64,000 nucleotides of DNA. Origin: Cellulomonas fimi (GTDB taxonomy: Bacteria; Actinomycetota; Actinomycetes; Actinomycetales; Cellulomonadaceae). Positions 17,693 through 25,624 of this stretch are shown piece after piece (position 1 is the stretch's first letter; every line of letters begins with the position of its first letter). The notes under the pieces were generated by a model. That model worked only from the letters and a program-made list of their open reading frames with translations. It was not told where the DNA came from and did not search any database. The DNA lies in assembly GCF_028583725.1 (NCBI RefSeq), contig NZ_CP110680.1:434001-498000 (forward strand), in the 5' to 3' direction. The position numbers were made by a program, and so were the translations under genes.

Positions 17693-18313
17693 ATGGCGAC
17701 GCTCGTCTCGACCCTGTTCATCTCGCTCGACGGTGTCGCGGAGATCGACCCCGCGTGGCACTTCCCGTACTTCGACGAGCGGATGGGGCAGGCGGTCGGC
17801 GAGGACTACGAGGACGTCGACGTGCTGCTGCTCGGACGCGTCACGTACGACAGCTTCGCGGGGGCGTGGCCCGACCGGGAGGCCGCGGGCGGTGACGACG
17901 CGCCGTTCGCGGCGACGCTCGGGGACACCCGGAAGGTCGTCGCGACGCGCGGTGACCAGGACCTCGGCTGGCGCAACGTCGAGAAGGTCGACGGGGACCT
18001 CGTCGCGGCGGTGACCGCGCTCAAGGCGGACCCGGCCGTCGGCAAGATCCTCGTCCCCGGCTCGCTGTCGGTGGTCCGGCAGCTCCTCGCGGCCGGGCTC
18101 CTCGACGAGCTCCGCCTGCTCGTGCACCCGGTCGCCGCACGCAGCGGGGAGCGGCTGTTCGACGAGGGCGAGCCGATCTACCCGCTGCGGCTGCTCGCGT
18201 CGGAGGCCCTGCCGACGGGTGTCGTGCGGCTGATCTACGCGCCCGCCGAGCTGCCGGGCACCGCCGGGTACGAGGACGTCGTCGACAAGGTGCCGGGCGC
18301 GGGCCAGGACTGA
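17693..18313 (+). CDS. Dihydrofolate-reductase-like (RibD C-terminal) protein
   Basis: The protein has 206 residues with ATG 17693 and a GGAGG 6 nt upstream. The start MATLVSTLFISLDGVAE and the segments LLLGRVTYDSFAGAWPD and ILVPGSLSVVRQLLAAGLLDEL match the RibD_C/YwjB branch of the DHFR fold, which binds NADPH. Most such proteins in Actinobacteria have no known substrate. It lies between the two DUF2510 genes, 50 bp after the first. Confidence 0.88.
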   Translation: MATLVSTLFISLDGVAEIDPAWHFPYFDERMGQAVGEDYEDVDVLLLGRVTYDSFAGAWPDREAAGGDDAPFAATLGDTRKVVATRGDQDLGWRNVEKVDGDLVAAVTALKADPAVGKILVPGSLSVVRQLLAAGLLDELRLLVHPVAARSGERLFDEGEPIYPLRLLASEALPTGVVRLIYAPAELPGTAGYEDVVDKVPGAGQD

Positions 18314-18317
18314 CCGC

Positions 18318-18345
18318 TCAAGTCGGGCCGTCCGGACGCCGACGA
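18318..18345 (+). promoter_or_regulatory. Second flagellar/WhiG-type promoter candidate
   Basis: TCAAG (18318-18322), 15 nt, then GCCGACGA (18338-18345). The segment CGCTCAAGTCGGGC is shared with the site at 17417. The distance from the second box to the ATG at 18353 is again 7 nt. Confidence 0.5.
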
Positions 18346-18352
18346 CCCGGGC

Positions 18353-18868
18353 ATGAGCCAGCACGCCCCCGGGTGGTACGCCGACGGTGCGACGCCCGGC
18401 GTCCTGCGCTGGTTCGACGGCGCCGCCTGGACCGAGCACACGACCCCGCAGCCGCCGCCCGCACCCGCGGTGCCCGCGACCGGTTACGGCGCGCCCGCCT
18501 ACGCCGGCGGCGGCTTCGGGGCGCCGACCTACTCCGGCGGCGGCTTCGGGGCACCGACCTCCGCGGGCGCCGCGTACGCCTACGCCGCGGCGCCGGTCAC
18601 CACCGACGAGCACGGTCCCCGGAACGCGATGCACTGGCTCGTGCCCGTCGGCCGCTCGTGGCAGTCGATCCTCGCGGGCTACCTCGGGCTGCTCGCGCTC
18701 GGGATGTGGGTGCTCGGGCCCTTCGCGATCGGCGTGGGCGGGTGGGCACTGGTCCGGGCCCGCTCGGGCGGGCACGGCAGCGGTCGCGGGGTCTTCGGCG
18801 TCGTCGGCGGTCTCCTCGGCACCGCGGCGATGATCTGGTTCGTGGCGTCGGGGGCGATGAACGGCTGA
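18353..18868 (+). CDS. DUF2510 membrane protein
   Basis: The protein has 171 residues. Residues 5-30 are the DUF2510 motif ([19 protein letters not shown] then AAWTEHT). A Gly/Ala/Tyr/Pro-rich linker follows with two copies of GGGFGAPT. Two membrane helices (about 100-125 and 140-165) carry a basic loop between them. The N-terminus is expected in the cytoplasm. The role is unknown; the start is set by the shared promoter motif. Confidence 0.75.
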   Translation: MSQHAPGWYADGATPGVLRWFDGAAWTEHTTPQPPPAPAVPATGYGAPAYAGGGFGAPTYSGGGFGAPTSAGAAYAYAAAPVTTDEHGPRNAMHWLVPVGRSWQSILAGYLGLLALGMWVLGPFAIGVGGWALVRARSGGHGSGRGVFGVVGGLLGTAAMIWFVASGAMNG

Positions 18869-18947
18869 CGCGGCGCGCCGTGCGTCGGCGGGCGGGCGGG
18901 CGGCGTGGTTCCTACGATCAAGCCGACCGCTCGCGAAGGAGACCGGC

Positions 18948-19286
18948 GTGATCGACCTGACAGCCCTGGCGGACCGGCACCTCGAGAGTGCCCGTACCGA
19001 CCCGCACGGCCGCAGCGCGGAGCTCGTCGCGCACGACGGCGAGCTGCGGCAGACCGTCCTCGCGCTCACCGCGGGCTCGCGGCTGGGCGAGCACAACTCC
19101 CCGGCGGCGGCGACGCTGCAGGTCCTGCGCGGGCGCGTGCGCGTCGAGTCGGCGGACGTGCAGGCGGAGCCCGCGGCCGGCGAGCTGTGGGTGCTGACCC
19201 ACGAGCGGCACGCGGTCGTCGCGCTGGAGGACAGCGTCTTCCTGCTGACGACGGTGACCGGCGTGGACCGCGGCACCTACGCCTGA
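18948..19286 (+). CDS. Small cupin-domain protein
   Basis: This 112-residue single-domain protein matches a cupin: LTAGSRLGEHNSPAAATLQVLRG (motif 1 with one His) and AAGELWVLTHERHAVVALED (motif 2). A GGAG Shine-Dalgarno is 6 nt upstream. The metal ligands are incomplete relative to classical cupins, so it may bind a ligand without catalysis. It is convergent with the GntR regulator. Confidence 0.75.
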   Translation: MIDLTALADRHLESARTDPHGRSAELVAHDGELRQTVLALTAGSRLGEHNSPAAATLQVLRGRVRVESADVQAEPAAGELWVLTHERHAVVALEDSVFLLTTVTGVDRGTYA

Positions 19287-19296
19287 CGCCGGCGCG

Positions 19297-20016
19297 TCAC
19301 AGCAGCGACGCCGCGTACTCCTCGGCGCTCAGCAGGTGCGCGGCCATGTGGATCCGCGCGCGGTCGACGTCCCGCGCCTCGAGCGCCGCGAGGATCGCCC
19401 GGTGCTCGGCCTGCGCGGTCCGCACCGCGCCGTCCTCCCGGATCGCGCGCCACAGTCGGGTGCGCGCGGTGCTGCCCGCGAGCGAGTCGAGCAGGCCGGC
19501 GAGGACGGGGTTGCCCGACGCGCGGTGGATGACGTCGTGGAACCGCAGGTCGGCGTCGATGATCGTCGTCAGGTCGTGGTCGGGGTCGTCCAGCAGCGCG
19601 TCGACCGAGTCGAGGAGCGCGCGCAGCTCGGCGAGCGTCGCGTCGTCGATCTCGACCGCCGCACGCCCGACGCCCTCGACCTCCAGCACGCGCCGGACCC
19701 GGGCCAGGTGCACCGCGTCGTCGCGTCCGGGCAGGTCGGCGAGGAAGCCGACGGGTTCGAGCAGACGGCCCGCGTCGAGCGACGTGACGTAGGTGCCGTC
19801 GCCGCGCCGGGTGCCGAGGACGCCGAGCAGGACGAGCGCGCGGACCCCCTCGCGCAACGGGCCGCGGGAGACGCCGAGCCGCGCGGCGAGGACCTTCTCG
19901 ACGGGCAGCCGGGAGCCCGGTCCGAGCTCGCCGGACAGGATCATCTGCTTGATGCCCTCGATGACGACGTCCGTCTGGGAGGCCGTCGGGTGGGGCGCCG
20001 GGCCGCGCGCAGGCAC
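19297..20016 (-). CDS. GntR/FadR-family transcriptional regulator
   Basis: The protein has 239 residues. The winged helix (15-75) shows IKQMILSGELGPGSRLPVEK and LGVSRGPLREGVRAL, followed by the helical FCD ligand domain with FHDVIHRASGNP and EHRAILAALEARD, whose His residues bind a metal in FadR-type proteins. FCD regulators usually respond to sugar acids or organic acids. No obvious target operon is adjacent; the convergent cupin and the divergent SRPBCC gene are the nearest. Confidence 0.92.
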   Translation of the reverse strand: MPARGPAPHPTASQTDVVIEGIKQMILSGELGPGSRLPVEKVLAARLGVSRGPLREGVRALVLLGVLGTRRGDGTYVTSLDAGRLLEPVGFLADLPGRDDAVHLARVRRVLEVEGVGRAAVEIDDATLAELRALLDSVDALLDDPDHDLTTIIDADLRFHDVIHRASGNPVLAGLLDSLAGSTARTRLWRAIREDGAVRTAQAEHRAILAALEARDVDRARIHMAAHLLSAEEYAASLL

Positions 20017-20227
20017 CGAGCCATCGTAGTGAGGGCCCGTCGGCGGGCGCCGTCACCCGTGGGGGCGAGGGGCGCGAGGGCACTCGTCCGGCGCAACGGC
20101 GCGCCGCGCTGAGAGCCCGCTGAGCCGCGGGTGCGGCCGCACCCCGACCCGCCCTAGCGTCGGCGGCAGGTCGCGGGGACACGTGGCGCAGGCGGTGCCA
20201 CGACGCCCGGCCGGTCAGGGGGCGGCG

Positions 20228-20797
20228 ATGAGCGTGGCGGAGGTCTGGGGCGCGCGTCCCGACGAGGTGGCCCGCCGGTACGCGTGCGACGACGAGGCCG
20301 CCGACCACCCGGTGCGGCTCGTGCGGGCGGTCGCCGTGCCCGCGCCGCGCGACGTCGCGTTCGGGTGGCTGTGCCAGCTGCGGCTCGCGCCGTACAGCTA
20401 CGACCTCCTCGACAACGGCGGCCGGCGCAGCCCGCGGTCCCGCACCGTCGACCCGTCGGAGCTGACCCCGGGCACGGCGATGATGCGGATCTTCGCGCTC
20501 ACGTCCGTCGAGCCGGGGGCCCACCTCACGATGCGGATCGTCGACCGGCGCGCGCTCGCGCTGTTCGGGCCGGTGACCGTGACGTACGCGGTGCACGACG
20601 ACGGGCCGGGCCGGTCGCGCTACGTCGCCGTCCTGCGCATCGGCTCGCGACGGCAGGGTCGGCTGGTCCGGGCCGGTCGCGCGCTGCTCGCGTGGGGCGA
20701 CCTCGTGATGATGCGCAAGCAGCTCCTGACGCTGGCCGCGCTCGCGGGCCGGGAGGCGCGGCAGGCGCCCGTCAGGCCCGCGAGCGACCCGCGCTGA
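20228..20797 (+). CDS. SRPBCC-superfamily protein
   Basis: The protein has 189 residues from ATG 20228. FGWLCQLRLAPYSYDLLDNGG and an alternating beta/alpha pattern ending in a long C-terminal helix match the START/SRPBCC lipid- or hydrophobe-binding fold common in Actinobacteria. GTG or other upstream starts (20183) are possible. Its last 26 nt overlap the convergent PAP2 gene. Confidence 0.75.
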   Translation: MSVAEVWGARPDEVARRYACDDEAADHPVRLVRAVAVPAPRDVAFGWLCQLRLAPYSYDLLDNGGRRSPRSRTVDPSELTPGTAMMRIFALTSVEPGAHLTMRIVDRRALALFGPVTVTYAVHDDGPGRSRYVAVLRIGSRRQGRLVRAGRALLAWGDLVMMRKQLLTLAALAGREARQAPVRPASDPR

Positions 20798-21506
20798 CCG
20801 CGTCGCCCGCTGACCGCCCGGGTCGCACGTCACGCCGCAGGTAGCCCCACGCGAGGACCGCGCACGCGACGCCGTTGACGAACCCCATGGCCACGTCGGT
20901 GAGCGAGTGCATGCCCCGGTACATCCGACCGACCCCCACGGCGAACGGCACGAGCACGCACAGGATCGTCGCGACCCACCGCAGCACGGGGTTGCCGATC
21001 CGCTGGCACAGCGCGGCGAGCGTCAGGTAGAACGCGGTCGCGGCACCCGTGTGGCCGCTCGGGTACGACGACGTCGGCGGGGAGACGTCGAGCTGCTCGA
21101 CCTCGGGCCGGGTGCGGCCGACGACCAGCGCGGACGTGAGGAAGACGATCGCCTGCAGCGACACCGCGAGGCCCGGCACGACCGCGAACCACCACTGCTT
21201 GGTGCGCCACCAGATCAGCCCGATCGCGAGCGCGCACGCGCCGATGATGAACTCGGTCTGGCCGATCCCGGACAGCACCGTGGTGAGCGTGTTCAGCGCG
21301 TCGGTGCGGCGGCTGACGAACCACTCGTTGACGCCCGCCTCGGACGGCAGGTTGCCGAGCGGCCCGACGATCAGCAGGCCGACGCCGACGATCAGTAGCC
21401 ACAGCCCGACGGCCGGCAGCAGCGCGCGGCGGGACAGGTCGTGCCAGAACTGGCGGGACGTCGGGGCCGACGTGTCCAGCTCGTAGCGGTGCAGGAACTC
21501 GTGCAC
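20772..21506 (-). CDS. PAP2-family membrane phosphatase
   Basis: The protein has 244 residues and about six membrane helices. The three acid-phosphatase motifs are present as VVGRTRPEVE, SYPSGHTGAA and RMYRGMHSLTDV, the last giving the catalytic His and Asp. Such enzymes dephosphorylate undecaprenyl diphosphate or phosphatidic acid outside the membrane. The GTG start abuts the stop of the second PAP2 gene with no gap, so both are one transcript. Confidence 0.9.
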   Translation of the reverse strand: MHEFLHRYELDTSAPTSRQFWHDLSRRALLPAVGLWLLIVGVGLLIVGPLGNLPSEAGVNEWFVSRRTDALNTLTTVLSGIGQTEFIIGACALAIGLIWWRTKQWWFAVVPGLAVSLQAIVFLTSALVVGRTRPEVEQLDVSPPTSSYPSGHTGAATAFYLTLAALCQRIGNPVLRWVATILCVLVPFAVGVGRMYRGMHSLTDVAMGFVNGVACAVLAWGYLRRDVRPGRSAGDAVSAGRSRA

Positions 21507-22310
21507 TCAGGGCTCCTCACGGGGGACGGGCGTCCCGGCGGTGCGCCGGGCGGCGGGGGACGGGGTGGCCGGCGTGACGTCGTCGTCGCGTCGGGCCGGC
21601 TCGGGCACGGCGTCGCCGCCGTGCGGCACGTCGGGGACGTCCGCGGGCGGCGGGGTGTCGGCGCCCCAGCCGCGGTAGCCGACGTAGGACGCACCCGCGA
21701 TGGCGACGCCCAGGAGGATCCCGGCGACGACGTCGGACGGGTAGTGCACACCGAGCATCACCCGGTCGGCCGCGGTGACGACGACCGCGAGCCCCGCGAC
21801 CGCGGGCACCACGACGCGTCCGACGCGGCCGAGCAGGGGCCAGACGAGCAGGGTGAGCGTGACGGCCACGACGGCGGTGTTGGTCGCGTGGCCGGACGGG
21901 AAGCTGGACCCGGGCGCGTGCTCGACGGCGTCCTCGACGACGGGCCGGGCGCGCTGCACGAGTCCCTTCGCGGCGAGCTGGAGGACCCACCCGGCGAGCA
22001 GCGTGCCGACCGCCCACAGCGCGCGCGTGCCGAGCCGGTGCCGCCGCCACACCCACAGGCACACCAGCGCCCCGGCCGCGTTGACGAACACCGCGCGGAA
22101 CGCCTCCTGCCACACGACGAGTGCCGTGCGCAGCGTCGGGTCGGCGCGCGTGACGTCGGTCGCGGCGGCGATCACGGCCTCGTCGAACCGCACGACGGCG
22201 GTCACCTGGGCGCGCACCAGGAACGCGAGCACGACCACGGGCAGCGCGACGACGGCACCCAGCGTCGCGGCGCGCACGAGGGCGCGGCGGCGGACGGTGG
22301 TGGCGCGCAT
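21507..22310 (-). CDS. PAP2-family membrane phosphatase
   Basis: This second PAP2 protein has 267 residues. Its motifs are KGLVQRARP, SFPSGHATNTAV and RVMLGVHYPSDVVAG. A Pro-rich, charged C-terminal tail of about 50 residues lies in the cytoplasm. It is the first gene of a two-gene operon and differs enough from its neighbour that recent duplication is unlikely. It probably acts on lipid carrier diphosphates. Confidence 0.9.
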   Translation of the reverse strand: MRATTVRRRALVRAATLGAVVALPVVVLAFLVRAQVTAVVRFDEAVIAAATDVTRADPTLRTALVVWQEAFRAVFVNAAGALVCLWVWRRHRLGTRALWAVGTLLAGWVLQLAAKGLVQRARPVVEDAVEHAPGSSFPSGHATNTAVVAVTLTLLVWPLLGRVGRVVVPAVAGLAVVVTAADRVMLGVHYPSDVVAGILLGVAIAGASYVGYRGWGADTPPPADVPDVPHGGDAVPEPARRDDDVTPATPSPAARRTAGTPVPREEP

Positions 22311-22361
22311 GCGGTGAGGGTAGGTGCGCGGACGCGCGCGCGCCCGGCGAGACGGTGGGGG

Positions 22362-23249
22362 TCAGCCGACGGTGGTCACGACGGTGCCCGCGGGCGCCTG
22401 CCAGAGCACGTCGAGCACGTCGTCGGTCACCCGCACGCACCCGTTCGACACGGCCCCGCGACCGCGCAGGGTCGTCGTGTGGATCGCGGTGACCGCCGTG
22501 CCCGTGGGCTTGTCGTAGTGGTCGATCGTCTCGCTCTGGGTCGAGAGCGGCAGGACGCGCGGGGTCGTCGTGCCGGGCTCCGACCAGCGCAGGCCGAGCA
22601 GGAACGCCAGGCCGTGCGGGGTCGGTGTCGCGGGTGCACCCGTGGCGACGACGGGGAACGTGCGCACCGACGTGCCGTCGTCGACGGTGAGCGTCTGGGC
22701 GGCGACGTCGACGACGACCGACCAGTCGGTGCCCGCGGGCATGAGGTCGTCCGCGCGGACCCACCCCGTGCGCCCGTTGACCTGCGCGCGGTCGTCGCGC
22801 GGGAGCGCCCCCCTCGTCGCGAGCAGCACGCGGACCCAGCCGGGGGACTCGTCGACGACGGGCAGGACGTTCGCGGCGCCGAGCACGTCGGTCGGCAGCA
22901 CGCCGACGGCCGGCCCGCCGACGCTCGCGTGGACCGCCGTGGGCTCCGACACGACGACCGTGCGCCAACGCCCCAGTGACGGGTCGTCGTTCTCGAGCGG
23001 CGTGAGCCCCTCGCTGCCGGGCAGGCCGGGCACCACGTGCAGCACGTCGACCACGGGCAGCGTCGTGAGGTCGACGGGTGCCGGGGGTGGGGGCGCGGCG
23101 ACCTTGGCGACGGCGACCGGTGCGGCGAGCACGACGGGCTGCGGTGCGGTGGCGGCGCCCGCGTCGGCGCACCCCGTCAGGCCCACGACCAGCGCGACCA
23201 CGGCGGCCGCACCGGCCGCGCGGCGGCTGTCGGCGACGGGCGTGCGCAC
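22362..23249 (-). CDS. L,D-transpeptidase lipoprotein
   Basis: The protein has 295 residues from GTG 23249, with GGAGG 6 nt upstream. The signal ends in a lipobox VVGLTGCADAG, so it is anchored on the outer face of the membrane. After a low-complexity Ala/Pro/Val linker and an SH3-like segment (about 130-190), the YkuD domain ends with the active site GAVSNGCVRV, Cys at about residue 271. It should form 3-3 crosslinks in peptidoglycan or attach proteins to it. Confidence 0.92.
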   Translation of the reverse strand: MRTPVADSRRAAGAAAVVALVVGLTGCADAGAATAPQPVVLAAPVAVAKVAAPPPPAPVDLTTLPVVDVLHVVPGLPGSEGLTPLENDDPSLGRWRTVVVSEPTAVHASVGGPAVGVLPTDVLGAANVLPVVDESPGWVRVLLATRGALPRDDRAQVNGRTGWVRADDLMPAGTDWSVVVDVAAQTLTVDDGTSVRTFPVVATGAPATPTPHGLAFLLGLRWSEPGTTTPRVLPLSTQSETIDHYDKPTGTAVTAIHTTTLRGRGAVSNGCVRVTDDVLDVLWQAPAGTVVTTVG

Positions 23250-23314
23250 GGGGACCTCCGGGACGGGGAGATCCCATCGTCCGCCAGACGCGGCCCCCGC
23301 GGCAAAGGGGTGCG

Positions 23315-23857
23315 TCAGATCGCGGTCGCGTCCCCGATCCGGTGGTAGGTGCGGTCGTGGTAGACGAGCGGCGTGACCTCGTCGGTCGTGCCGTGCGCGA
23401 GCGCCCGGACGGACACGAGGTAGGAGCCGCCGACGGGCGTGCGCTGCACGACGCGGCCGCGCACCCACGAGACGGCACCGTCGATCACGGGCTCGCCCGA
23501 CGGCAGCGCCGACCAGCCGCCGGCGGCGAACCGGTCGATCCCGCTCGTGGCGAACCGGGCCGACACGTCGTCCTGCGCGCCGGACAGGAAGCTGATCGCG
23601 AGCGTCCGGGCGCGCGAGACGGCGGGCCACGACGACGACGTCGACGCGAGCGAGAACGCGAGCAGCGGCGGCGCGGCGGACACGGAGATGACGGACGTCG
23701 CGGTGAAGCCGACGAGCCGCTCGCCGTCGCGGAGCGTGACGACCGCGACTCCGGCGGGGTGGCGGCGGAACACGTCCTTGTACGCGTCGGGCGTGAGCTG
23801 CTCCTCGTCGTGCAGCGCGAGGTCGGCGTCGAGGGCGCGCAGGATCTCGGCGGTCAT
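23315..23857 (-). CDS. Flavin reductase (FMN-binding split-barrel)
   Basis: The protein has 180 residues. FRRHPAGVAVVTLRDGERLVG then FTATSVISVSAAPPLLAFSL is the flavin-reductase-like split-barrel signature, and the C-terminus VYHDRTYHRIG fits. ATG 23857 overlaps the stop of the upstream FMN reductase (ATGA). Members reduce free FMN for a monooxygenase or act directly on small molecules. It is the second gene of a SAM-riboswitch-controlled operon, so a role in organosulphur use is likely. Confidence 0.88.
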   Translation of the reverse strand: MTAEILRALDADLALHDEEQLTPDAYKDVFRRHPAGVAVVTLRDGERLVGFTATSVISVSAAPPLLAFSLASTSSSWPAVSRARTLAISFLSGAQDDVSARFATSGIDRFAAGGWSALPSGEPVIDGAVSWVRGRVVQRTPVGGSYLVSVRALAHGTTDEVTPLVYHDRTYHRIGDATAI

Positions 23858-24432
23858 CGCAGCGCCTCCGCGAGGTCGGCGGCGTCGCGGACGGCGCGAC
23901 GCAGCGGTTCGGCCGCCCGGTCGAGCCACCGGTCGACGACGGCGTCGAGGGCTGCCGGATCCCGCAGGTCCGTCTCGGTGACGACGAGCGCCCGCGTCGG
24001 GACGGTCGCGCCGAGCTCGACGAGCAGGGGCCGCAGGTGCACCTCGCCGACGAGCGCGTGCGCGGGGGAGCCCGTGACGACGAGCGGGACCCCGACGACC
24101 CCGGCCAGCCCGTCGGGCCCGTACCCGTCGAGGAACGCCTTGAGCAGGCCCGTGTACGACGCCTTGTAGACGGGCGTCGCGACGACGAGGACACCCGCCG
24201 CGGCGACGGTCCGCAGCGCCGCGTCGGCGGCCGGGCGCTCGGCGGCGAACAGCTCGCCCGCGACGTCGGCGAGGTCGACCGTCGTGACCCCGTCGGTCGT
24301 GGGACCGGCGGGGTCGGCGCCGAGGTGGGGCAGCAGGCGGCCGGCGACGTGCTCGGCCGTGCTGCGGGTGCGGGAGGCCGGGCGCGGGTTGCCCACGAGG
24401 GCGACGACGCTCGGACCAGTCAGGTGGCTCAC
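23854..24432 (-). CDS. NADPH-dependent FMN reductase (SsuE/MsuE type)
   Basis: The protein has 192 residues with a flavodoxin-like fold: VVALVGNPRPASRTRSTAEH binds the FMN phosphate, and VVATPVYKASYTGLLKAFLDG is the conserved SsuE/MsuE-family core. GTG 24432 has GAAGGAG 7 nt upstream. A SAM-IV-class aptamer lies directly upstream, which ties the gene to sulphur metabolism: such reductases supply FMNH2 to desulphonating monooxygenases. No monooxygenase gene is nearby in this window. Confidence 0.88.
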   Translation of the reverse strand: MSHLTGPSVVALVGNPRPASRTRSTAEHVAGRLLPHLGADPAGPTTDGVTTVDLADVAGELFAAERPAADAALRTVAAAGVLVVATPVYKASYTGLLKAFLDGYGPDGLAGVVGVPLVVTGSPAHALVGEVHLRPLLVELGATVPTRALVVTETDLRDPAALDAVVDRWLDRAAEPLRRAVRDAADLAEALR

Positions 24433-24478
24433 GGTGCGGCTCCTTCACGTTCACGCTTGCCGCACCGGGCGGTGCGGC
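24432..24478 (-). promoter_or_regulatory. Translational expression platform of the riboswitch
   Basis: On the transcript, GCCGCACCG occurs twice: arm 1 at 24478-24470 and arm 3 at 24440-24432, the latter touching the start codon. Arm 2, CGGTGCGGC (24467-24459), is complementary to both, so arm 1:arm 2 and arm 2:arm 3 hairpins exclude each other. The second would cover the Shine-Dalgarno spacer and the first base of GTG. Arm 1 also overlaps the 3' strand of an extended aptamer P1. Confidence 0.7.
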
Positions 24479-24564
24479 CTGGTCATCTCCCGGAGCACCC
24501 CGTCGTGGAGGGGTTGCTGACCAGCGAGCCGGGGCTTGCGTGCTGGTGCTCGTGACCTGGCCGC
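24475..24564 (-). ncRNA. SAM-IV-class riboswitch aptamer
   Basis: The leader shows the conserved SAM-IV blocks in order: GGTCACGAGCACCAGC, AAGCCCCGGC, GCTGGTCAGCAACCC, CTCCACGACGGGGTGC, TCCGGGAGATGACCAGG. Closing helix P1 pairs GCGGCCAGGTCA with TGACCAGGCCGC, with one A-A mismatch. CCAGC pairs with GCTGG and GAGCAC with GTGCTC. Known SAM-IV and SAM-I/IV aptamers in Actinobacteria sense S-adenosylmethionine and repress sulphur genes. The exact class should be set by a covariance model. Confidence 0.85.
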
Positions 24565-24696
24565 GGTTTCTACCAGCGGTCGTGGCGGCGGCAAGGGGTC
24601 GGCGGACGTCTTCTCGATATACGGACAAGAACGGTCGGGATTTCGCGGCGCCGTGCGGGGAGGGCGCCGGCCTCGTCGCCGTGCCACGATCGCCGC

Positions 24697-25503
24697 ATGA
24701 CGGACGTCGGCGACGCGCACGTGCTCCCCGCGACCGCCGTGACCAACCTGCGCGACCTCGGCGGCCGCGCGACCGCGGACGGCGGGACCGTCGCGCGCGG
24801 TGTCGCGTTCCGCTCGGCCGAGCTCACGTCGGACGGTGTCGCGGACGACCCCGCCCTCGCCGCGCTCGGCCTCCGGACGGTCGTCGACCTGCGCACGGCC
24901 GCTGAGCGGGAGGCCCGCCCCGAACGGCTGCCCGCGGGTGCGCGGCTCGTCGAGCTCGACGTGCTCGCCGACCTCCCCGGCGCCGCCGCAGCCCAGGCGG
25001 CGACGCTGCTCACCCGCCCCGCGGCCCTGCTCGAGACGCTCGACGGCATGGACGTCGCCGAGCAGATGCGCGCCACGTACCGGCGGCTCGTCTCGGCACC
25101 GGCGGCGCTCGCGGGCTACGCGGCGTTCGCGCGGACCGTCCTCGACGCGCAAGGCACGCCGGTCCTGTTCCACTGCACGGCCGGCAAGGACCGCACGGGC
25201 TGGGCCGCGACGGTGCTGCTCCTCGCGGCGGGCGTCGACGAGGACGGCGCGATGGACGAGTTCCTCGCCGTGAACCCGGCGGTCCGGGCCACGTTCGCAC
25301 CGCTGCTCGCACAGCTCGACGCGGCAGGCGGCGACGCGACGCTCGTCACGCCGTTCCTCGAGGTGCGGCCCGACTACCTGCGGGCCGCGCTCGACACGAT
25401 GCAGGCCCGGTTCGGCTCGTTCGACGGGTACCTCGCCGACGGCCTCGGTCTCACGCCCGTCGAGGTCGAGGCCCTGCGCCGCACGCTCCGCGCCGACGCC
25501 TGA
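24697..25503 (+). CDS. Tyrosine/serine protein phosphatase
   Basis: The protein has 268 residues. The phosphatase loop HCTAGKDRTG is at about 159-168 (Cys160, Arg166), and the N-terminal NLRDLGG motif is the hallmark of the Tyr_phosphatase_3 family that includes mycobacterial PtpB and its lipid/protein dual-specificity relatives. It is cytoplasmic. It stands alone, divergent from the riboswitch operon by about 130 bp. Confidence 0.92.
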   Translation: MTDVGDAHVLPATAVTNLRDLGGRATADGGTVARGVAFRSAELTSDGVADDPALAALGLRTVVDLRTAAEREARPERLPAGARLVELDVLADLPGAAAAQAATLLTRPAALLETLDGMDVAEQMRATYRRLVSAPAALAGYAAFARTVLDAQGTPVLFHCTAGKDRTGWAATVLLLAAGVDEDGAMDEFLAVNPAVRATFAPLLAQLDAAGGDATLVTPFLEVRPDYLRAALDTMQARFGSFDGYLADGLGLTPVEVEALRRTLRADA

Positions 25504-25624
25504 GACCCGCCGCGCGCGGGGGTTCGTCCGGTTGGTCCGTTCGAGTGGTCCGGTATGTCCGATGTTGCCGGGCCCCCGACGTGCACTGACGATGGACCGA
25601 CCCGGGCCGACGGAAGGCGGACGC

